From positions 1 to 64,000 of the forward strand of contig CACXAT010000004.1 in NCBI GenBank assembly GCA_902765725.1: DNA of 64,000 bases. The letters are read 5' to 3'. The notes beneath the pieces are model-generated. The model saw only the letters and a program-made list of their open reading frames with translations, was not told where the DNA came from and made no database searches. Shown piece by piece: positions 44,320 to 53,401 of the stretch. How positions within the stretch are numbered: the first letter of the stretch is position 1; each line of letters opens with the position of its first letter. Source of the DNA: an uncultured Lachnospiraceae bacterium (GTDB taxonomy: Bacteria > Bacillota > Clostridia > Lachnospirales > Lachnospiraceae). The position numbers were made by a program, and so were the translations under genes.

Positions 44320-46287
44320 ATGACACGAGAAGAATATGAAGGCATGTCTGCCGCCGCGCTCAAGGAACTGGCCAAGAAGAGAGGAATCAAGGGCGTTTCC
44401 GCGATGCGAAAGGCAGATGTGATCAATGCACTAGCGGGGTATGATTCTGCTTCGTCTGCCGGGGAAGCGAAAGCTCCGAAGGCACCGGCAGTGAAAGCCC
44501 CGAAGACGCAGGAGGAGAAGGCTCCGAAGGAGAAGAAAGAGCGGGCTCAGAAGGCACAGGAAGAGAATGCTCCGAAGGCGCAGGAAGAGAAGACTCCGAA
44601 GGCGCAGGAAGCGAATGCTTCCAGGGCGCAGGAGATGAGGCGCCCCACCGCGGGGAATCCCAGGAGAACTCTGCGCAGCGGTGCCAAGAATACAGACAGA
44701 ACGAAGGCAGCGCCGCGGGATTCCGCGCGCGGGCAGGCGCAGCAGGATTCCACCGGGCAGATGCAGCAGCGCAGGAGAAACCCTGCGGAACATAGAATGC
44801 AGCCTCAGGGCATGACGCGGTCTGAGGGAATGAGCAGACCGGAGGGCATGAACAGGCCGGAAGGCATGACCAGGCCTGAGGGAATGAACAGATCGGAAGG
44901 CATGACCAGGCCTGAGGGAATGAGCAGACCGGAGGGTATGTCCCGGCCGGAAGGAATGAGCCGACAGGAAGACATGGCCAGACCGGAAGGAATGAGCAGA
45001 CCGGAGAGCATGGTCAGGACGGAAAACGTCTCCAGAGCGGCCGGCCCCATGACCCGCGGGGAGCTTCGCCAGTCCAACCCGCAGCCCAGAGGTGAGAGAG
45101 GGGAGAGCCTGCAGGATCGCACGGAAGGAGACCGTCCCCCGATGGAGCTCAAGCAGCTTGACTCCGGCAATACGGTCAGCGGCGTACTTGAAGTAATGGC
45201 TGACGGGTACGGGTTCATCCGCTCCAACAACTATCTCCCCGGAGAGGACGATATCTATGTATCCCCGTCCCAGATCAGGCGCTTCAACCTGAAGACAGGC
45301 GACATTATCTGCGGCAATACCAGGGTGCATGCGCAGCAGGAGAAGTTTTCGGCATTGCTGTTTGTGAAGACGATCAATGGCTATCTGCCCAGCGAGGCTG
45401 CGAAGCGCTATAACTTTGATGAGATGACTCCGGTATTCCCGAATGAGAGACTCAGGATGGAGCGGACCGGACGCGAGGTCGCGATGCGCATCGTAGACAT
45501 CCTGTCTCCCATCGGAAAGGGACAGCGAGGCCTGATCGTATCTCCGCCAAAAGCTGGAAAAACAACGCTTCTGAAGGATATCGCCAGATCGATCCAGAGA
45601 AATAACCCGGAGATGCACATCATCATCATGCTCATCGACGAGAGACCTGAGGAAGTCACAGACATCCGCGAGGCGATCGTAGGAGAGAATGTGGAGGTGC
45701 TGGATTCCACCTTCGACGAGACACCGGAGCATCACAAAAGAGTCGCCGAGATGGGCATCGAGAGAGCGAGAAGACTGGTCGAGCACAAGAGAGACGTAGT
45801 GATCCTGCTTGATTCCATCACCAGACTTGCCCGGGCCTACAACCTGATCGTGCCGCCGTCCGGAAGGACACTGTCCGGTGGTCTCGATCCGGCAGCCCTC
45901 CATCCGCCGAAGAGATTCTTCGGTGCCGCCAGGAACATGAGAGAGGGCGGAAGCCTGACGATCCTGGCGACCGCACTGGTCGACACCGGCTCCAAGATGG
46001 ACGACGTGGTCTATGAGGAATTCAAGGGAACCGGCAACATGGAACTGATCCTGGACCGCAAGCTCTCCGAGCGCCGTGTGTTCCCTGCGATCGACATCAT
46101 GAAGTCCGGAACCAGAAGAGAAGACCTGCTGCTGACCACGGATGAGGGCGAAGCCTCCTACGTCATGCGCCGCGCGATGAACGGAATGAAGGGAGAGGAC
46201 GCAGTGGAGCGCATCCTGGATATGTTCGCACGCACCCGCAGTAATGAAGAACTGGTACAGCGGATTAAGCACTCACATATAATCTGA
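44320..46287 (+). CDS. rho: Transcription termination factor Rho with long disordered repeat insert
   Basis: Hexameric RNA helicase that terminates transcription. Residues 1-45 form the Rho_N helical domain ([20 protein letters not shown]). About 230 residues of low complexity follow: Lys/Glu-rich KAQEEKAPK-type repeats, then RPEGM hexapeptides (~160-238). The RNA-binding cold-shock-like domain has [20 protein letters not shown]. The ATPase has Walker [15 protein letters not shown], Walker [19 protein letters not shown] and [20 protein letters not shown]. Total 655 residues against ~420 in E. coli. No clear ribosome binding site precedes ATG 44320. It heads the conserved clostridial order leading to prfA. 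Confidence 0.96.
   Translation: MTREEYEGMSAAALKELAKKRGIKGVSAMRKADVINALAGYDSASSAGEAKAPKAPAVKAPKTQEEKAPKEKKERAQKAQEENAPKAQEEKTPKAQEANASRAQEMRRPTAGNPRRTLRSGAKNTDRTKAAPRDSARGQAQQDSTGQMQQRRRNPAEHRMQPQGMTRSEGMSRPEGMNRPEGMTRPEGMNRSEGMTRPEGMSRPEGMSRPEGMSRQEDMARPEGMSRPESMVRTENVSRAAGPMTRGELRQSNPQPRGERGESLQDRTEGDRPPMELKQLDSGNTVSGVLEVMADGYGFIRSNNYLPGEDDIYVSPSQIRRFNLKTGDIICGNTRVHAQQEKFSALLFVKTINGYLPSEAAKRYNFDEMTPVFPNERLRMERTGREVAMRIVDILSPIGKGQRGLIVSPPKAGKTTLLKDIARSIQRNNPEMHIIIMLIDERPEEVTDIREAIVGENVEVLDSTFDETPEHHKRVAEMGIERARRLVEHKRDVVILLDSITRLARAYNLIVPPSGRTLSGGLDPAALHPPKRFFGAARNMREGGSLTILATALVDTGSKMDDVVYEEFKGTGNMELILDRKLSERRVFPAIDIMKSGTRREDLLLTTDEGEASYVMRRAMNGMKGEDAVERILDMFARTRSNEELVQRIKHSHII
44797..45036 (+). 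repeat. 18-bp tandem repeats encoding RPEGM(S/T/N) in rho
   Basis: Around a dozen 18-bp units encode hexapeptides such as [30 protein letters not shown] and RTENVS. Later units diverge, showing decay away from a core array. The reading frame is preserved throughout. Slippage or recombination length variation between strains is expected. Confidence 0.9.
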
Positions 46288-46325
46288 TTATACGAGCTTC
46301 TAGAGTCTCTGTTCCTCGAGGTTTA

Positions 46326-46393
46326 GCCCCGTTGATGGGCTTAGTCTGCGGTGAGACGCATCCATCAGAAGGGGCAAGGCAGTCGGAAACTGC
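46326..46393 (+). ncRNA. Structured RNA candidate downstream of rho
   Basis: Three nested helices: GCCCC/GGGGC (46326-46330/46371-46375), TGATGG/CCATCA (46333-46338/46362-46367) and GTCT/AGAC (46344-46347/46354-46357, loop GCGGTG). Two asymmetric internal loops separate them. A second hairpin, GCAGT/ACTGC with loop CGGAA (46379-46393), follows. There is no T-run, and the element ends just before the rpmE promoter. It is probably the rho 3' UTR or a small RNA. I do not recognise a known riboswitch or RNA family. Confidence 0.6.
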
Positions 46394-46405
46394 AGAATTT
46401 ATATC

Positions 46406-46434
46406 TTGCACTGCTATCAGTGCCGTGCTATAAT
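46406..46434 (+). promoter_or_regulatory. Strong promoter of rpmE
   Basis: TTGCAC at 46406-46411, 17-nt spacer, TATAAT at 46429-46434, preceded by TGC (extended -10). Close to consensus, as expected for a ribosomal protein gene. Confidence 0.85.
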
Positions 46435-46440
46435 GCACAT

Positions 46441-46607
46441 GCTATGCCCGAAGCAGATGTGCAGTTCCGCTTAAGCTGGCGGGATCGGGATACGGCAAAC
46501 CGTATGGACTTGCGGGGATCGCCCGGGCAGTCCGGGAACAGACACTCCGGCGCAGTGTCGGAGAACGTAAGCAGTTCACACACATCAAAGCAGAGAGGTG
46601 ATATACC
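46441..46607 (+). promoter_or_regulatory. Structured rpmE (L31) leader
   Basis: The ~165-nt untranslated leader contains ATACGG/CCGTAT with loop CAAA (46490-46505), a nested stem GGACT..CGGG/CCCG..AGTCC (46506-46533) and GACACT/AGTGTC (46541-46559), which competes with CTCCG/CGGAG (46545-46549/46559-46563). The AGAGGTG site follows. Leaders binding L31 to regulate rpmE are known in several bacterial groups, so autoregulation is likely, though I cannot match it to a specific family. Confidence 0.6.
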
Positions 46608-46814
46608 ATGAGAGAAGGAATCCATCCGAAATACTACCAGGCAACTGTTACATGCAACTGTGGAAACACTTTCGTTACCGGTTCTACCAAGCCGGAGATC
46701 CACGTTGAAGTCTGCTCCAAGTGCCATTCATTCTACACTGGCCAGCAGAAGGCAGCTCAGGCTCGCGGACGTATCGATAAGTTCAACAGAAAGTACGGTC
46801 TGAGCCAGCAGTAA
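46608..46814 (+). CDS. rpmE: Large ribosomal subunit protein bL31 (zinc-binding type)
   Basis: 68 residues beginning [19 protein letters not shown], with the Cys-X-Cys and C-X-X-C (VCSKCHSFY) ligands of the zinc-containing (C+) paralogue, and ending NRKYGL. GAGAGGTG precedes the ATG. It lies between rho and the DUF1385 gene, the standard Firmicutes order. Confidence 0.97.
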   Translation: MREGIHPKYYQATVTCNCGNTFVTGSTKPEIHVEVCSKCHSFYTGQQKAAQARGRIDKFNRKYGLSQQ

Positions 46815-46829
46815 TCTGGAGATGACATG

Positions 46830-46863
46830 GAAGGTTGGGGCTGCAGGCCTCAACCTTCTTTTT
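46830..46863 (+). terminator. Terminator after rpmE
   Basis: GAAGGTTGGGG (46830-46840) pairs with CCTCAACCTTC (46848-46858, one G-T pair), then TTTTT. The downstream operon is close, so partial read-through is likely. Confidence 0.88.
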
Positions 46864-46881
46864 ACACAGAGAGAAAGTATT

Positions 46882-48009
46882 ATGAAGTATTCCAATATCG
46901 GCGGTCAGGCTGTAATGGAAGGCGTGATGATGCGCAACGGCGAGAAATGGGCAGTTGCGGTCAGAACAGCGGATCATCAGATCACAGTCAAGACCGGAGT
47001 TTACCATGGAGTGATCAGGAATAAGACCCTGCAGAAGCTTCCGATCATCCGCGGAGTCTGCAGCTTTGTGGACTCCATGTACCTGGGCATGAAGTCTCTC
47101 ATGTTCTCAGCCGATCTCTTTGCGGAAGAATCGGAGAAGGAACTGGAGGAGAGACTGCAGGACGAGAAGAAGAAGGCCGAGAAGAAAGCTTCAAAGCTCA
47201 GAGCGTCCGGCAGGACCAGTGAGGCCGACGCTCTTCTGGAGAAGACTGTCAGAAACGCGGAGGAAGAGCGCAGAAAGCTGAAGGAGAGAGAGCAGGAGGG
47301 CAACGGGAAGTCGAAGGATGCGGATAATTCCATCCTGCTGACAGTGACCCTGATCTTCTCCCTTGCGTTCTCCATCGCCCTGTTCATGATGCTGCCCTAT
47401 TTCCTGTCCAGAGCCCTGAGAACGGTGACGACCAATGAGTCGCTGATCTCCGTCTGCGAAGCCCTTCTTCGCATGGCCATATTCTTCGGATATCTGCTGA
47501 TCATTTCAAGGATGAAGGATATCCAGAGGACCTTCATGTACCACGGGGCAGAGCACAAGTGCATCAACTGCATCGAGCACGGCCTTGAACTGAACGTGGA
47601 AAATGTCAGAAAGAGCTCCCGTCAGCATAAGAGATGCGGGACCAGCTTTCTTCTGATCGTAATGGTAGTCAGTGTGATCTTCTTCCTGTTTATCCGTACC
47701 CCCAACCCGGTATGGAGAATCGTGATCAGGATCCTGCTGATCCCGGTGATCGCAGGCGTCTCCTTTGAGTTCATCAGGCTGGCGGGCAGGTATGACAATA
47801 AATGCGTCAATATCCTCAGTAAGCCCGGCCTCCTGCTCCAGAGACTGACGACCAATGAGCCGGATGATGACCAGATCGAGGTTGGCATCGCGTCTGTGGA
47901 GGCGGTGTTCAACTGGAAAAAGTATCTGAATGAGAACTTCAATGCCAATTATGGGCTGACGCAGGCGGATGAGCCGCGCGGCTGTGACGAGCTCTACACC
48001 ATAAAGTGA
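46882..48009 (+). CDS. DUF1385 (YqhQ-like) membrane protein
   Basis: 375 residues beginning KYSNIGGQAVMEGVMMRNG, the family signature. A charged coiled-coil insert (~75-140, rich in Glu/Lys) is followed by hydrophobic helices (LLTVTLIFSLAFSIALFMML; LLRMAIFFGYLLIISRMK) and the conserved MYHGAEHKCINCIEHG and SRQHKRCGTSFL. The function is unknown; it is a very common neighbour of rpmE, prmC and prfA in clostridia. The ATG at 46882 is chosen because the longer frame runs back through the terminator. Confidence 0.9.
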   Translation: MKYSNIGGQAVMEGVMMRNGEKWAVAVRTADHQITVKTGVYHGVIRNKTLQKLPIIRGVCSFVDSMYLGMKSLMFSADLFAEESEKELEERLQDEKKKAEKKASKLRASGRTSEADALLEKTVRNAEEERRKLKEREQEGNGKSKDADNSILLTVTLIFSLAFSIALFMMLPYFLSRALRTVTTNESLISVCEALLRMAIFFGYLLIISRMKDIQRTFMYHGAEHKCINCIEHGLELNVENVRKSSRQHKRCGTSFLLIVMVVSVIFFLFIRTPNPVWRIVIRILLIPVIAGVSFEFIRLAGRYDNKCVNILSKPGLLLQRLTTNEPDDDQIEVGIASVEAVFNWKKYLNENFNANYGLTQADEPRGCDELYTIK

Positions 48010-48016
48010 TAATCAT

Positions 48017-48853
48017 ATGAATTATTCTGAAGCAGTACATAAAGCGCAGACCAGTCTGGAACAGCATCAGGTTCCGGATCCAGGTGTCGACGCCTTGTTG
48101 CTGCTTCAGTTTGTATGCGGCTTTAACCGGGCAAGGTACTATGCCATCCGGGAGGAGGAGATCCCTCCGGAGCAGCTGAAACGGTACCGGGAGCTGATAG
48201 AGAAGCGCTCGGACAGGATCCCGCTGCAGCATCTGACGAAGGAGCAGGAGTTTATGGGACTGCCCTTCCATGTGTCAGAGGACGTGCTGATCCCCAGACA
48301 GGATACGGAGATCCTGGTCCAGGAGGCCTTGAAGAGGGTCCCGCCCTCGGGCCGGGTCCTGGATCTGTGCACCGGATCGGGCTGCATCCTGATCAGCCTT
48401 CTGAAGCTTGGAAATGACCTCGGGGGGACCGGAAGCGACCTGTCAGAGAAGGCACTTGAGGTCGCTGCCATGAACGCTAAGTTGAATGGCGTGAAGGCTT
48501 CATTTGTCAGAAGCGACCTGTTTTCACAGATTCACGGGACCTATGACATGGTGGTCTCCAATCCGCCCTATATCGAGTCATCGGTCATCGGCAGCCTGAT
48601 GGAGGAGGTCCGGGACCATGAGCCGCTGATGGCACTGGACGGCGGCAGGGACGGACTTGAATTCTACCGGAGGATCGTGCCGCAGAGCCTGCAGCATCTG
48701 AATCCGGGCGGATGGCTGATCCTTGAGATCGGATACAACCAGGCAGAGGCTGTCCGGTCCATGTTTGTCAGTCAGCAGTATGAAGACGTTACTGTAATCA
48801 GGGACTTTGGCGGCAACGACCGCGTGGTCCTGGGGAGGAAAGCGATTGTTTGA
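48017..48853 (+). CDS. prmC: Peptide chain release factor N5-glutamine methyltransferase PrmC
   Basis: Methylates the glutamine of the GGQ motif of release factors using SAM. N-terminal helical domain, then LDLCTGSGCILISLL (SAM loop) and MVVSNPPYIESS (the NPPY motif that holds the glutamine). 278 residues. Its 3' end overlaps the start of prfA, its substrate gene. Confidence 0.96.
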   Translation: MNYSEAVHKAQTSLEQHQVPDPGVDALLLLQFVCGFNRARYYAIREEEIPPEQLKRYRELIEKRSDRIPLQHLTKEQEFMGLPFHVSEDVLIPRQDTEILVQEALKRVPPSGRVLDLCTGSGCILISLLKLGNDLGGTGSDLSEKALEVAAMNAKLNGVKASFVRSDLFSQIHGTYDMVVSNPPYIESSVIGSLMEEVRDHEPLMALDGGRDGLEFYRRIVPQSLQHLNPGGWLILEIGYNQAEAVRSMFVSQQYEDVTVIRDFGGNDRVVLGRKAIV

Positions 48854-49916
48854 GCAGTTAAGTGAAGTGGCCGGCAGGCTGGAGGAGATTACCCTGCAGC
48901 TGTCAGATTCCGAGACGGTCAGAGATCCTGCAAGGCTTCAGAGCCTGATGAAGGAGAGGGCCTCGCTGACTCCGGTCGCGGAGGCATACAGCGCATACCG
49001 CAGCGCGCAGCAGACGATCCTGGACTGTGAGGAGATGCTGGAGGCGGAGCGCGATGAAGAGATGCGCTCGATGCTGAAGGAAGAGCTGGCGGCCGCGCGG
49101 GAAGAGGAGACAGAGCTTCGGGAGAAGCTGCGGATCATGCTCCTTCCGAAGGATCCAAACGATGAGAAGAATGTTGTCGTGGAGATCCGTGCCGGCGTCG
49201 GCGGCGACGAGGCGGCCCTGTTCGCGGCCCAGGTATTTCGGATGTACAGCAGGTATGCGGACCGCCACGGCTGGAAGGTGGAGCTTACCTCCGTCAGTGA
49301 GAACGGGCTGGGCGGCTTCAAGGAGTGCGTATTCCTGGTCAATGGGCAGGGTGCCTATTCCAGACTGAAATATGAATCCGGCGTACACCGGGTTCAGAGA
49401 GTCCCGGAGACGGAGAGCGGCGGACGCATCCATACCTCCGCCTGCACGGTGGCGATCATGCCGCAGGCGGAAGAGATCGACTTCCAGCTGGACCTGAACG
49501 AATGTCATTTCGATGTATTCAGGGCATCCGGCAACGGAGGACAGTGCGTCAATACGACAGACTCTGCCGTCCGCCTGGTCCATGAGCCCACGGGGATCGT
49601 GGTTTCCTGCCAGGATGAGAAGAGCCAGCTGAAAAATAAAGACAAAGCGATCAGGATCCTGCGTTCGATCCTCTATCAGAAGGAGGTCATGGAACGCCAT
49701 GACGCCGAGGCGCAGGAGCGGCGCAGCCAGATCGGCTCCGGAGACCGGAGCGAGAAGATCCGCACCTACAACTTCCCCCAGGGAAGAGTCACGGATCACC
49801 GGATCAAGCTGACGCTGTACCGGATCGATCAGATCATGGACGGAGACCTGGATGAGATCATAGACAGTCTCAGTGCGGCTGACCAGGCGGCAAAACTGGC
49901 AAAATCAGGAGAGTAA
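48846..49916 (+). CDS. prfA: Peptide chain release factor 1
   Basis: Recognises UAA/UAG and triggers peptide release. 356 residues. Codon-recognition domain region near VHRVQRVPETESGGRIHTSA, and catalytic GGQ in ASGNGGQCVNTTDSAVRL. The start is the TTG at 48846 (FEQLSEVAGRLEEI), with GGAGG 7 nt upstream and overlap with prmC; the longer frame from 48807 reads through prmC. Confidence 0.96.
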   Translation: MFEQLSEVAGRLEEITLQLSDSETVRDPARLQSLMKERASLTPVAEAYSAYRSAQQTILDCEEMLEAERDEEMRSMLKEELAAAREEETELREKLRIMLLPKDPNDEKNVVVEIRAGVGGDEAALFAAQVFRMYSRYADRHGWKVELTSVSENGLGGFKECVFLVNGQGAYSRLKYESGVHRVQRVPETESGGRIHTSACTVAIMPQAEEIDFQLDLNECHFDVFRASGNGGQCVNTTDSAVRLVHEPTGIVVSCQDEKSQLKNKDKAIRILRSILYQKEVMERHDAEAQERRSQIGSGDRSEKIRTYNFPQGRVTDHRIKLTLYRIDQIMDGDLDEIIDSLSAADQAAKLAKSGE

Positions 49917-49942
49917 CAGCCTTTCGGCGAAGGAGGAAAGTT

Positions 49943-51025
49943 ATGCCAAGCTGGGAAAATAATGTGAGAAAGGTCGTTCCCTATACACCGGGCGAGCAGC
50001 CCAGGATCAGGGACATCATAAAGCTCAACACCAACGAGAATCCGTATCCGCCCTCGCCGGCGGTACAGGCTGCGCTCGCTCAGACCGACAGTGAGCTTCT
50101 TCGCAAGTATCCGGATCCGGCGGCATCGCTGCTGGTGGACGCCATCGCTAAGCAGTACGGGGTATCCTCTGACCGGGTATTCGTCGGAGTCGGCTCGGAC
50201 GATGTCCTGGCCATGAGCTTCCTGACCTTTTTTGCTTCCGGAAGACCGATCCTGTTCCCGGACATCACGTACTCATTTTACGACGTATGGGCGGATCTGT
50301 TCCGGATCCCCTACGAGACCAGGGCGCTTGACGAGAATTTCCGGATCACCAGCAGAGATTATTTCGCCGAGAACGGAGGGATCATATTCCCCAATCCCAA
50401 TGCGCCCACGGGTGTGCTGAAGCCCCTTGGCGAGGTGGAGGAGATCGTCAGCCGCAACCGGGACGTCGTTGTGATCGTCGATGAGGCATATATCGATTTT
50501 GAGGATGGGGAGGACGGCGCCATCCCCGCGGACAGCGCGCTGAATCTGATCGACCGGTATGAAAATCTGCTGGTGGTGCAGACCTTCTCCAAGTCCAGGT
50601 CCCTTGCCGGGATGCGCATCGGATATGCCATCGGCTCGAAGAAGCTGATCCGCTATCTGAATGACGCCAAGTATTCATTTAACTCATACACCATGAACCA
50701 GACCGCCATTGCCGCGGGTGTGGCTGCCGTGGAGGACCAGGCCTACTTTGCCCGGTGCCTGGGCAGGATCAAGGCGACGAGAAGATGGACGGAAGATGCG
50801 CTGAGAGAGCTTGGATTCTCTTTCCAGGATTCCCAGTCCAACTTCCTGTTCGTGACCCATGAGAGGGTTCCGGCAAGAGAACTGTTCGCGGCCCTGAGAG
50901 AGGCGAAGATCATCGTCCGGTATTTCGACAAGCCCCGCATCGATAATTATCTGCGGATCACCATCGGAACCGACGAGGAGATGGAGAAACTGATCGCGTT
51001 TCTGAAGGACTATCTGGGACAATAA
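49943..51025 (+). CDS. hisC: Histidinol-phosphate aminotransferase
   Basis: PLP-dependent transamination in histidine synthesis. 360 residues. KLNTNENPYPPSPAVQAAL, VGSDDVLAM, NPNAPTGVL (Asn binding PLP), VIVDEAYIDF (PLP-binding Asp), QTFSKSRSLAGMRIGY (Schiff-base Lys) and DNYLRITIGT. The ATG has AAGGAGG upstream. No other his gene lies nearby. Confidence 0.92.
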   Translation: MPSWENNVRKVVPYTPGEQPRIRDIIKLNTNENPYPPSPAVQAALAQTDSELLRKYPDPAASLLVDAIAKQYGVSSDRVFVGVGSDDVLAMSFLTFFASGRPILFPDITYSFYDVWADLFRIPYETRALDENFRITSRDYFAENGGIIFPNPNAPTGVLKPLGEVEEIVSRNRDVVVIVDEAYIDFEDGEDGAIPADSALNLIDRYENLLVVQTFSKSRSLAGMRIGYAIGSKKLIRYLNDAKYSFNSYTMNQTAIAAGVAAVEDQAYFARCLGRIKATRRWTEDALRELGFSFQDSQSNFLFVTHERVPARELFAALREAKIIVRYFDKPRIDNYLRITIGTDEEMEKLIAFLKDYLGQ

Positions 51026-51040
51026 GAGGAGTGATCATTC

Positions 51041-51541
51041 ATGACAAATGCACTGGCAACCTGGTTTGCGAATAACCTCGGGCATGTCATGCCCGCCGAG
51101 CTTGTAATCTTTATCGTATCGCTGCTTCCGATCCTGGAGTGCAGGGGCGGCCTGATCGTCGCAGCCCTGCTGGGCGTGCGGATGGAGGTGGCCGTTCCGA
51201 TCTGCGTGATCGGCAATGTGCTCCCGGTCCCGTTCATCCTGATCCTTCTGAAGAAGGTGCTCCAGTGGATGAAGAAGACACCGCTGCACAGACTTGCGGA
51301 GAAGATCGAGGAGAGGGGACAGAGGAAGAGCTCCGCCATGAAGCACGGAGAGTTTCTGGGACTGCTGCTCTTTGTCGGAGTCCCGCTTCCGGGAACCGGC
51401 GCCTGGACCGGCTCGCTGGTCGCTGCGATCCTGGATATGGACTGGAAGAAGGCGATCATACCGATCCTTCTGGGCGTACTGATGGCAACCGTCATCATGA
51501 CCGTGTTCTCTTATGCGTTCCTGGCGAATGTGGTCGGATGA
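51041..51541 (+). CDS. Small multi-drug export protein family (COG2426-like) membrane protein
   Basis: 166 residues with about four hydrophobic segments. Family-type motifs are LLPILECRGGLIVAALLGV and GLLLFVGVPLPGTGAWTGSL. A basic loop (KIEERGQRKSSAMKHGEF) lies between the halves. Annotated as putative multidrug export in the family, but substrates are unproven. It follows hisC by 15 nt. Confidence 0.8.
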   Translation: MTNALATWFANNLGHVMPAELVIFIVSLLPILECRGGLIVAALLGVRMEVAVPICVIGNVLPVPFILILLKKVLQWMKKTPLHRLAEKIEERGQRKSSAMKHGEFLGLLLFVGVPLPGTGAWTGSLVAAILDMDWKKAIIPILLGVLMATVIMTVFSYAFLANVVG

Positions 51542-51561
51542 TTCCGGTGAGGTGACCTGAT

Positions 51562-52374
51562 ATGTATGAGAGCTTTGCGCAGGTCTATGATACATTCATG
51601 GACAATGTGCCCTATGACGAGTGGGCGGACTTTCTTGTCAGAAGGCTTAAGGAAGACGGGGCTGAGGATGGCCTGGTGCTGGATCTCGGATGCGGGACCG
51701 GCCAGATGACAAGTCGCCTGGCGGATGCGGGCTATGACATGATCGGAGTGGACAGCTCCGTGGACATGCTTCAGATCGCCCGGGAGAGAGAAAGTTCCCG
51801 GCCGGGGCCTTCCGGAAATGAATCTTCCGGCAATGAGCCTTCGCAGGATGCGCCGCAGCGGCATGACATCCTGTATCTGCTTCAGGATATCCGTGCCTTT
51901 GAACTGTACGGAACGGTCCGGGCTGTCATTTCCACCTGCGACACGCTGAACTATATCACGGACAGGGAGGATCTTCTCACTGTCTTTCGGCTGGTGAACA
52001 ATTATCTGGATCCGGGCGGACTGTTTCTGTTTGACATGAATACGGTCACCCATTACAGGGAACTGTGCGCGGACAACACATTTGCGGAGTCCAGAGATGA
52101 CTGCAGCTTTATCTGGGAAAATGAATTTGACCCGGATACCGGGATCAATGAGTATGACCTGACTCTGTTTCTCAGAAGAGAGAACGGCCTCTACGAGCGC
52201 TTTTTCGAGACGCACAGGGAGAAGGCGTGGGAGATGGAGGAGGTCAGGGCACTGCTGGAAGAGGCCGGCATGGAGTTTATCGGAGCGCAGGAAGCGTACA
52301 CAGGCAGAGCGGTATCCTCTGACACCTGCCGCGTGCTGATCTGCGCCAGAGAGCATGGGAAACAGAAAGGATAA
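51562..52374 (+). CDS. Class I SAM-dependent methyltransferase
   Basis: 270 residues. Motif I VLDLGCGTGQMTSRLADAGY, then GVDSSVDMLQIARE (acidic loop). After a Ser/Gly/Pro-rich insertion (~75-95) come ILYLLQDIRAFELYG and DPGGLFLFDMNTVTHYRE. The substrate cannot be named; small-molecule or tRNA-like targets are both possible. It is located between the export protein and dapF with short gaps. Confidence 0.85.
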   Translation: MYESFAQVYDTFMDNVPYDEWADFLVRRLKEDGAEDGLVLDLGCGTGQMTSRLADAGYDMIGVDSSVDMLQIARERESSRPGPSGNESSGNEPSQDAPQRHDILYLLQDIRAFELYGTVRAVISTCDTLNYITDREDLLTVFRLVNNYLDPGGLFLFDMNTVTHYRELCADNTFAESRDDCSFIWENEFDPDTGINEYDLTLFLRRENGLYERFFETHREKAWEMEEVRALLEEAGMEFIGAQEAYTGRAVSSDTCRVLICAREHGKQKG

Positions 52375-52388
52375 GCGGCAGGGATCAT

Positions 52389-53273
52389 ATGCGTTTTGCT
52401 TTTACGAAGATGCACGGCATCGGCAATGACTATGTATATGTCAACGGTTTTACAGAGACGGTGGAGGATCCCGTTAAGGCGGCAGTGCTGGTATCGGACC
52501 GTCATTTCGGGATCGGCTCGGACGGACTGATCATCATCCGCCCCTCCGACAGGGCAGACTGTGAGATGGAGATGTACAATGCGGACGGCTCGCGGGGGAA
52601 GATGTGCGGCAACGGGATCCGCTGCGTCGGAAAGTTTGTCTATGACAACAGGATCGTGGACCGGGAGGTGATCACGGTCGATACCCTTGCGGGGATCAAG
52701 ACCCTCCGGCTGAATGTGAAGGACGGACTGGTGGATACGGTCCGCGTGGACATGGGAGCGCCCATACTGGAGCCCTCTCAGATCCCGGTGGATCTGTCTT
52801 CGGCAGGCGGAGCGCCTGAGTGCGTGCATGTGGAGCCCTTCGGAGAGATCCTTCTGAACACTGAGATCCCGGTCACAGAGAGCCTGACCATGAGGGGAAC
52901 CTGCGTTTCCATGGGCAATCCTCACTGCGTGGTCCCGGTGGAGGACGTGGCATCCTTTGACGTGGAGGGGATCGGAAAGCTGTTTGAGAACCATCCCATC
53001 TTCCCGGAGCGCGTCAACACGGAATTCATCCATGTGGAGGACAGGAAGAATGTCCGGATGCGCGTGTGGGAGAGAGGCAGCGGAGAGACCTGGGCCTGCG
53101 GGACAGGAGCCTGCGCAGTGGCGGCAGCCTGCATCCTGAATGGATGGACAGAGCCTTCTGTCACGGTCCATCTGCTGGGCGGAGACCTTCAGATCGAGTG
53201 GGACAGACAGAAGGATACGATCTATATGACGGGTCCTGCCGTGCGTGTGTTTGACGGCGTTATCGATCTGTAA
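52389..53273 (+). CDS. dapF: Diaminopimelate epimerase
   Basis: Converts LL- to meso-diaminopimelate for lysine and peptidoglycan. 294 residues. KMHGIGNDYVYVNGF, NADGSRGKMCGNGIRCVGKF (first catalytic Cys), MGNPHCVVPV, ERGSGETWACGTGACAVAAA (second catalytic Cys). The dimer-like two-domain repeat is complete. Confidence 0.96.
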   Translation: MRFAFTKMHGIGNDYVYVNGFTETVEDPVKAAVLVSDRHFGIGSDGLIIIRPSDRADCEMEMYNADGSRGKMCGNGIRCVGKFVYDNRIVDREVITVDTLAGIKTLRLNVKDGLVDTVRVDMGAPILEPSQIPVDLSSAGGAPECVHVEPFGEILLNTEIPVTESLTMRGTCVSMGNPHCVVPVEDVASFDVEGIGKLFENHPIFPERVNTEFIHVEDRKNVRMRVWERGSGETWACGTGACAVAAACILNGWTEPSVTVHLLGGDLQIEWDRQKDTIYMTGPAVRVFDGVIDL

Positions 53274-53281
53274 GGAAACGG

Positions 53282-53310
53282 TGGATATTATCAGATAATT
53301 CATCTATAAT
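53282..53310 (+). promoter_or_regulatory. Candidate promoter of the deacetylase-like gene
   Basis: A perfect TATAAT at 53305-53310 with a poor -35 (TGGATA) 17 nt upstream, in an AT-rich gap after dapF. Confidence 0.5.
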
Positions 53311-53401
53311 AAAGCATTATATATACTTCAGGAACACTGATTCGGCAGGACCGGACGAAGGACGTCCGGCCGCCGGGAATACAGACAGAGGATACGGTCC
53401 C

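Noticed and set aside
46326-46393. tRNA or known riboswitch in the rho-rpmE gap
   Set aside because: No T-loop GTTCRA sequence or acceptor pairing for a tRNA, and none of the consensus cores I know (TPP, FMN, cobalamin, SAM, glutamine, c-di-GMP) fits.
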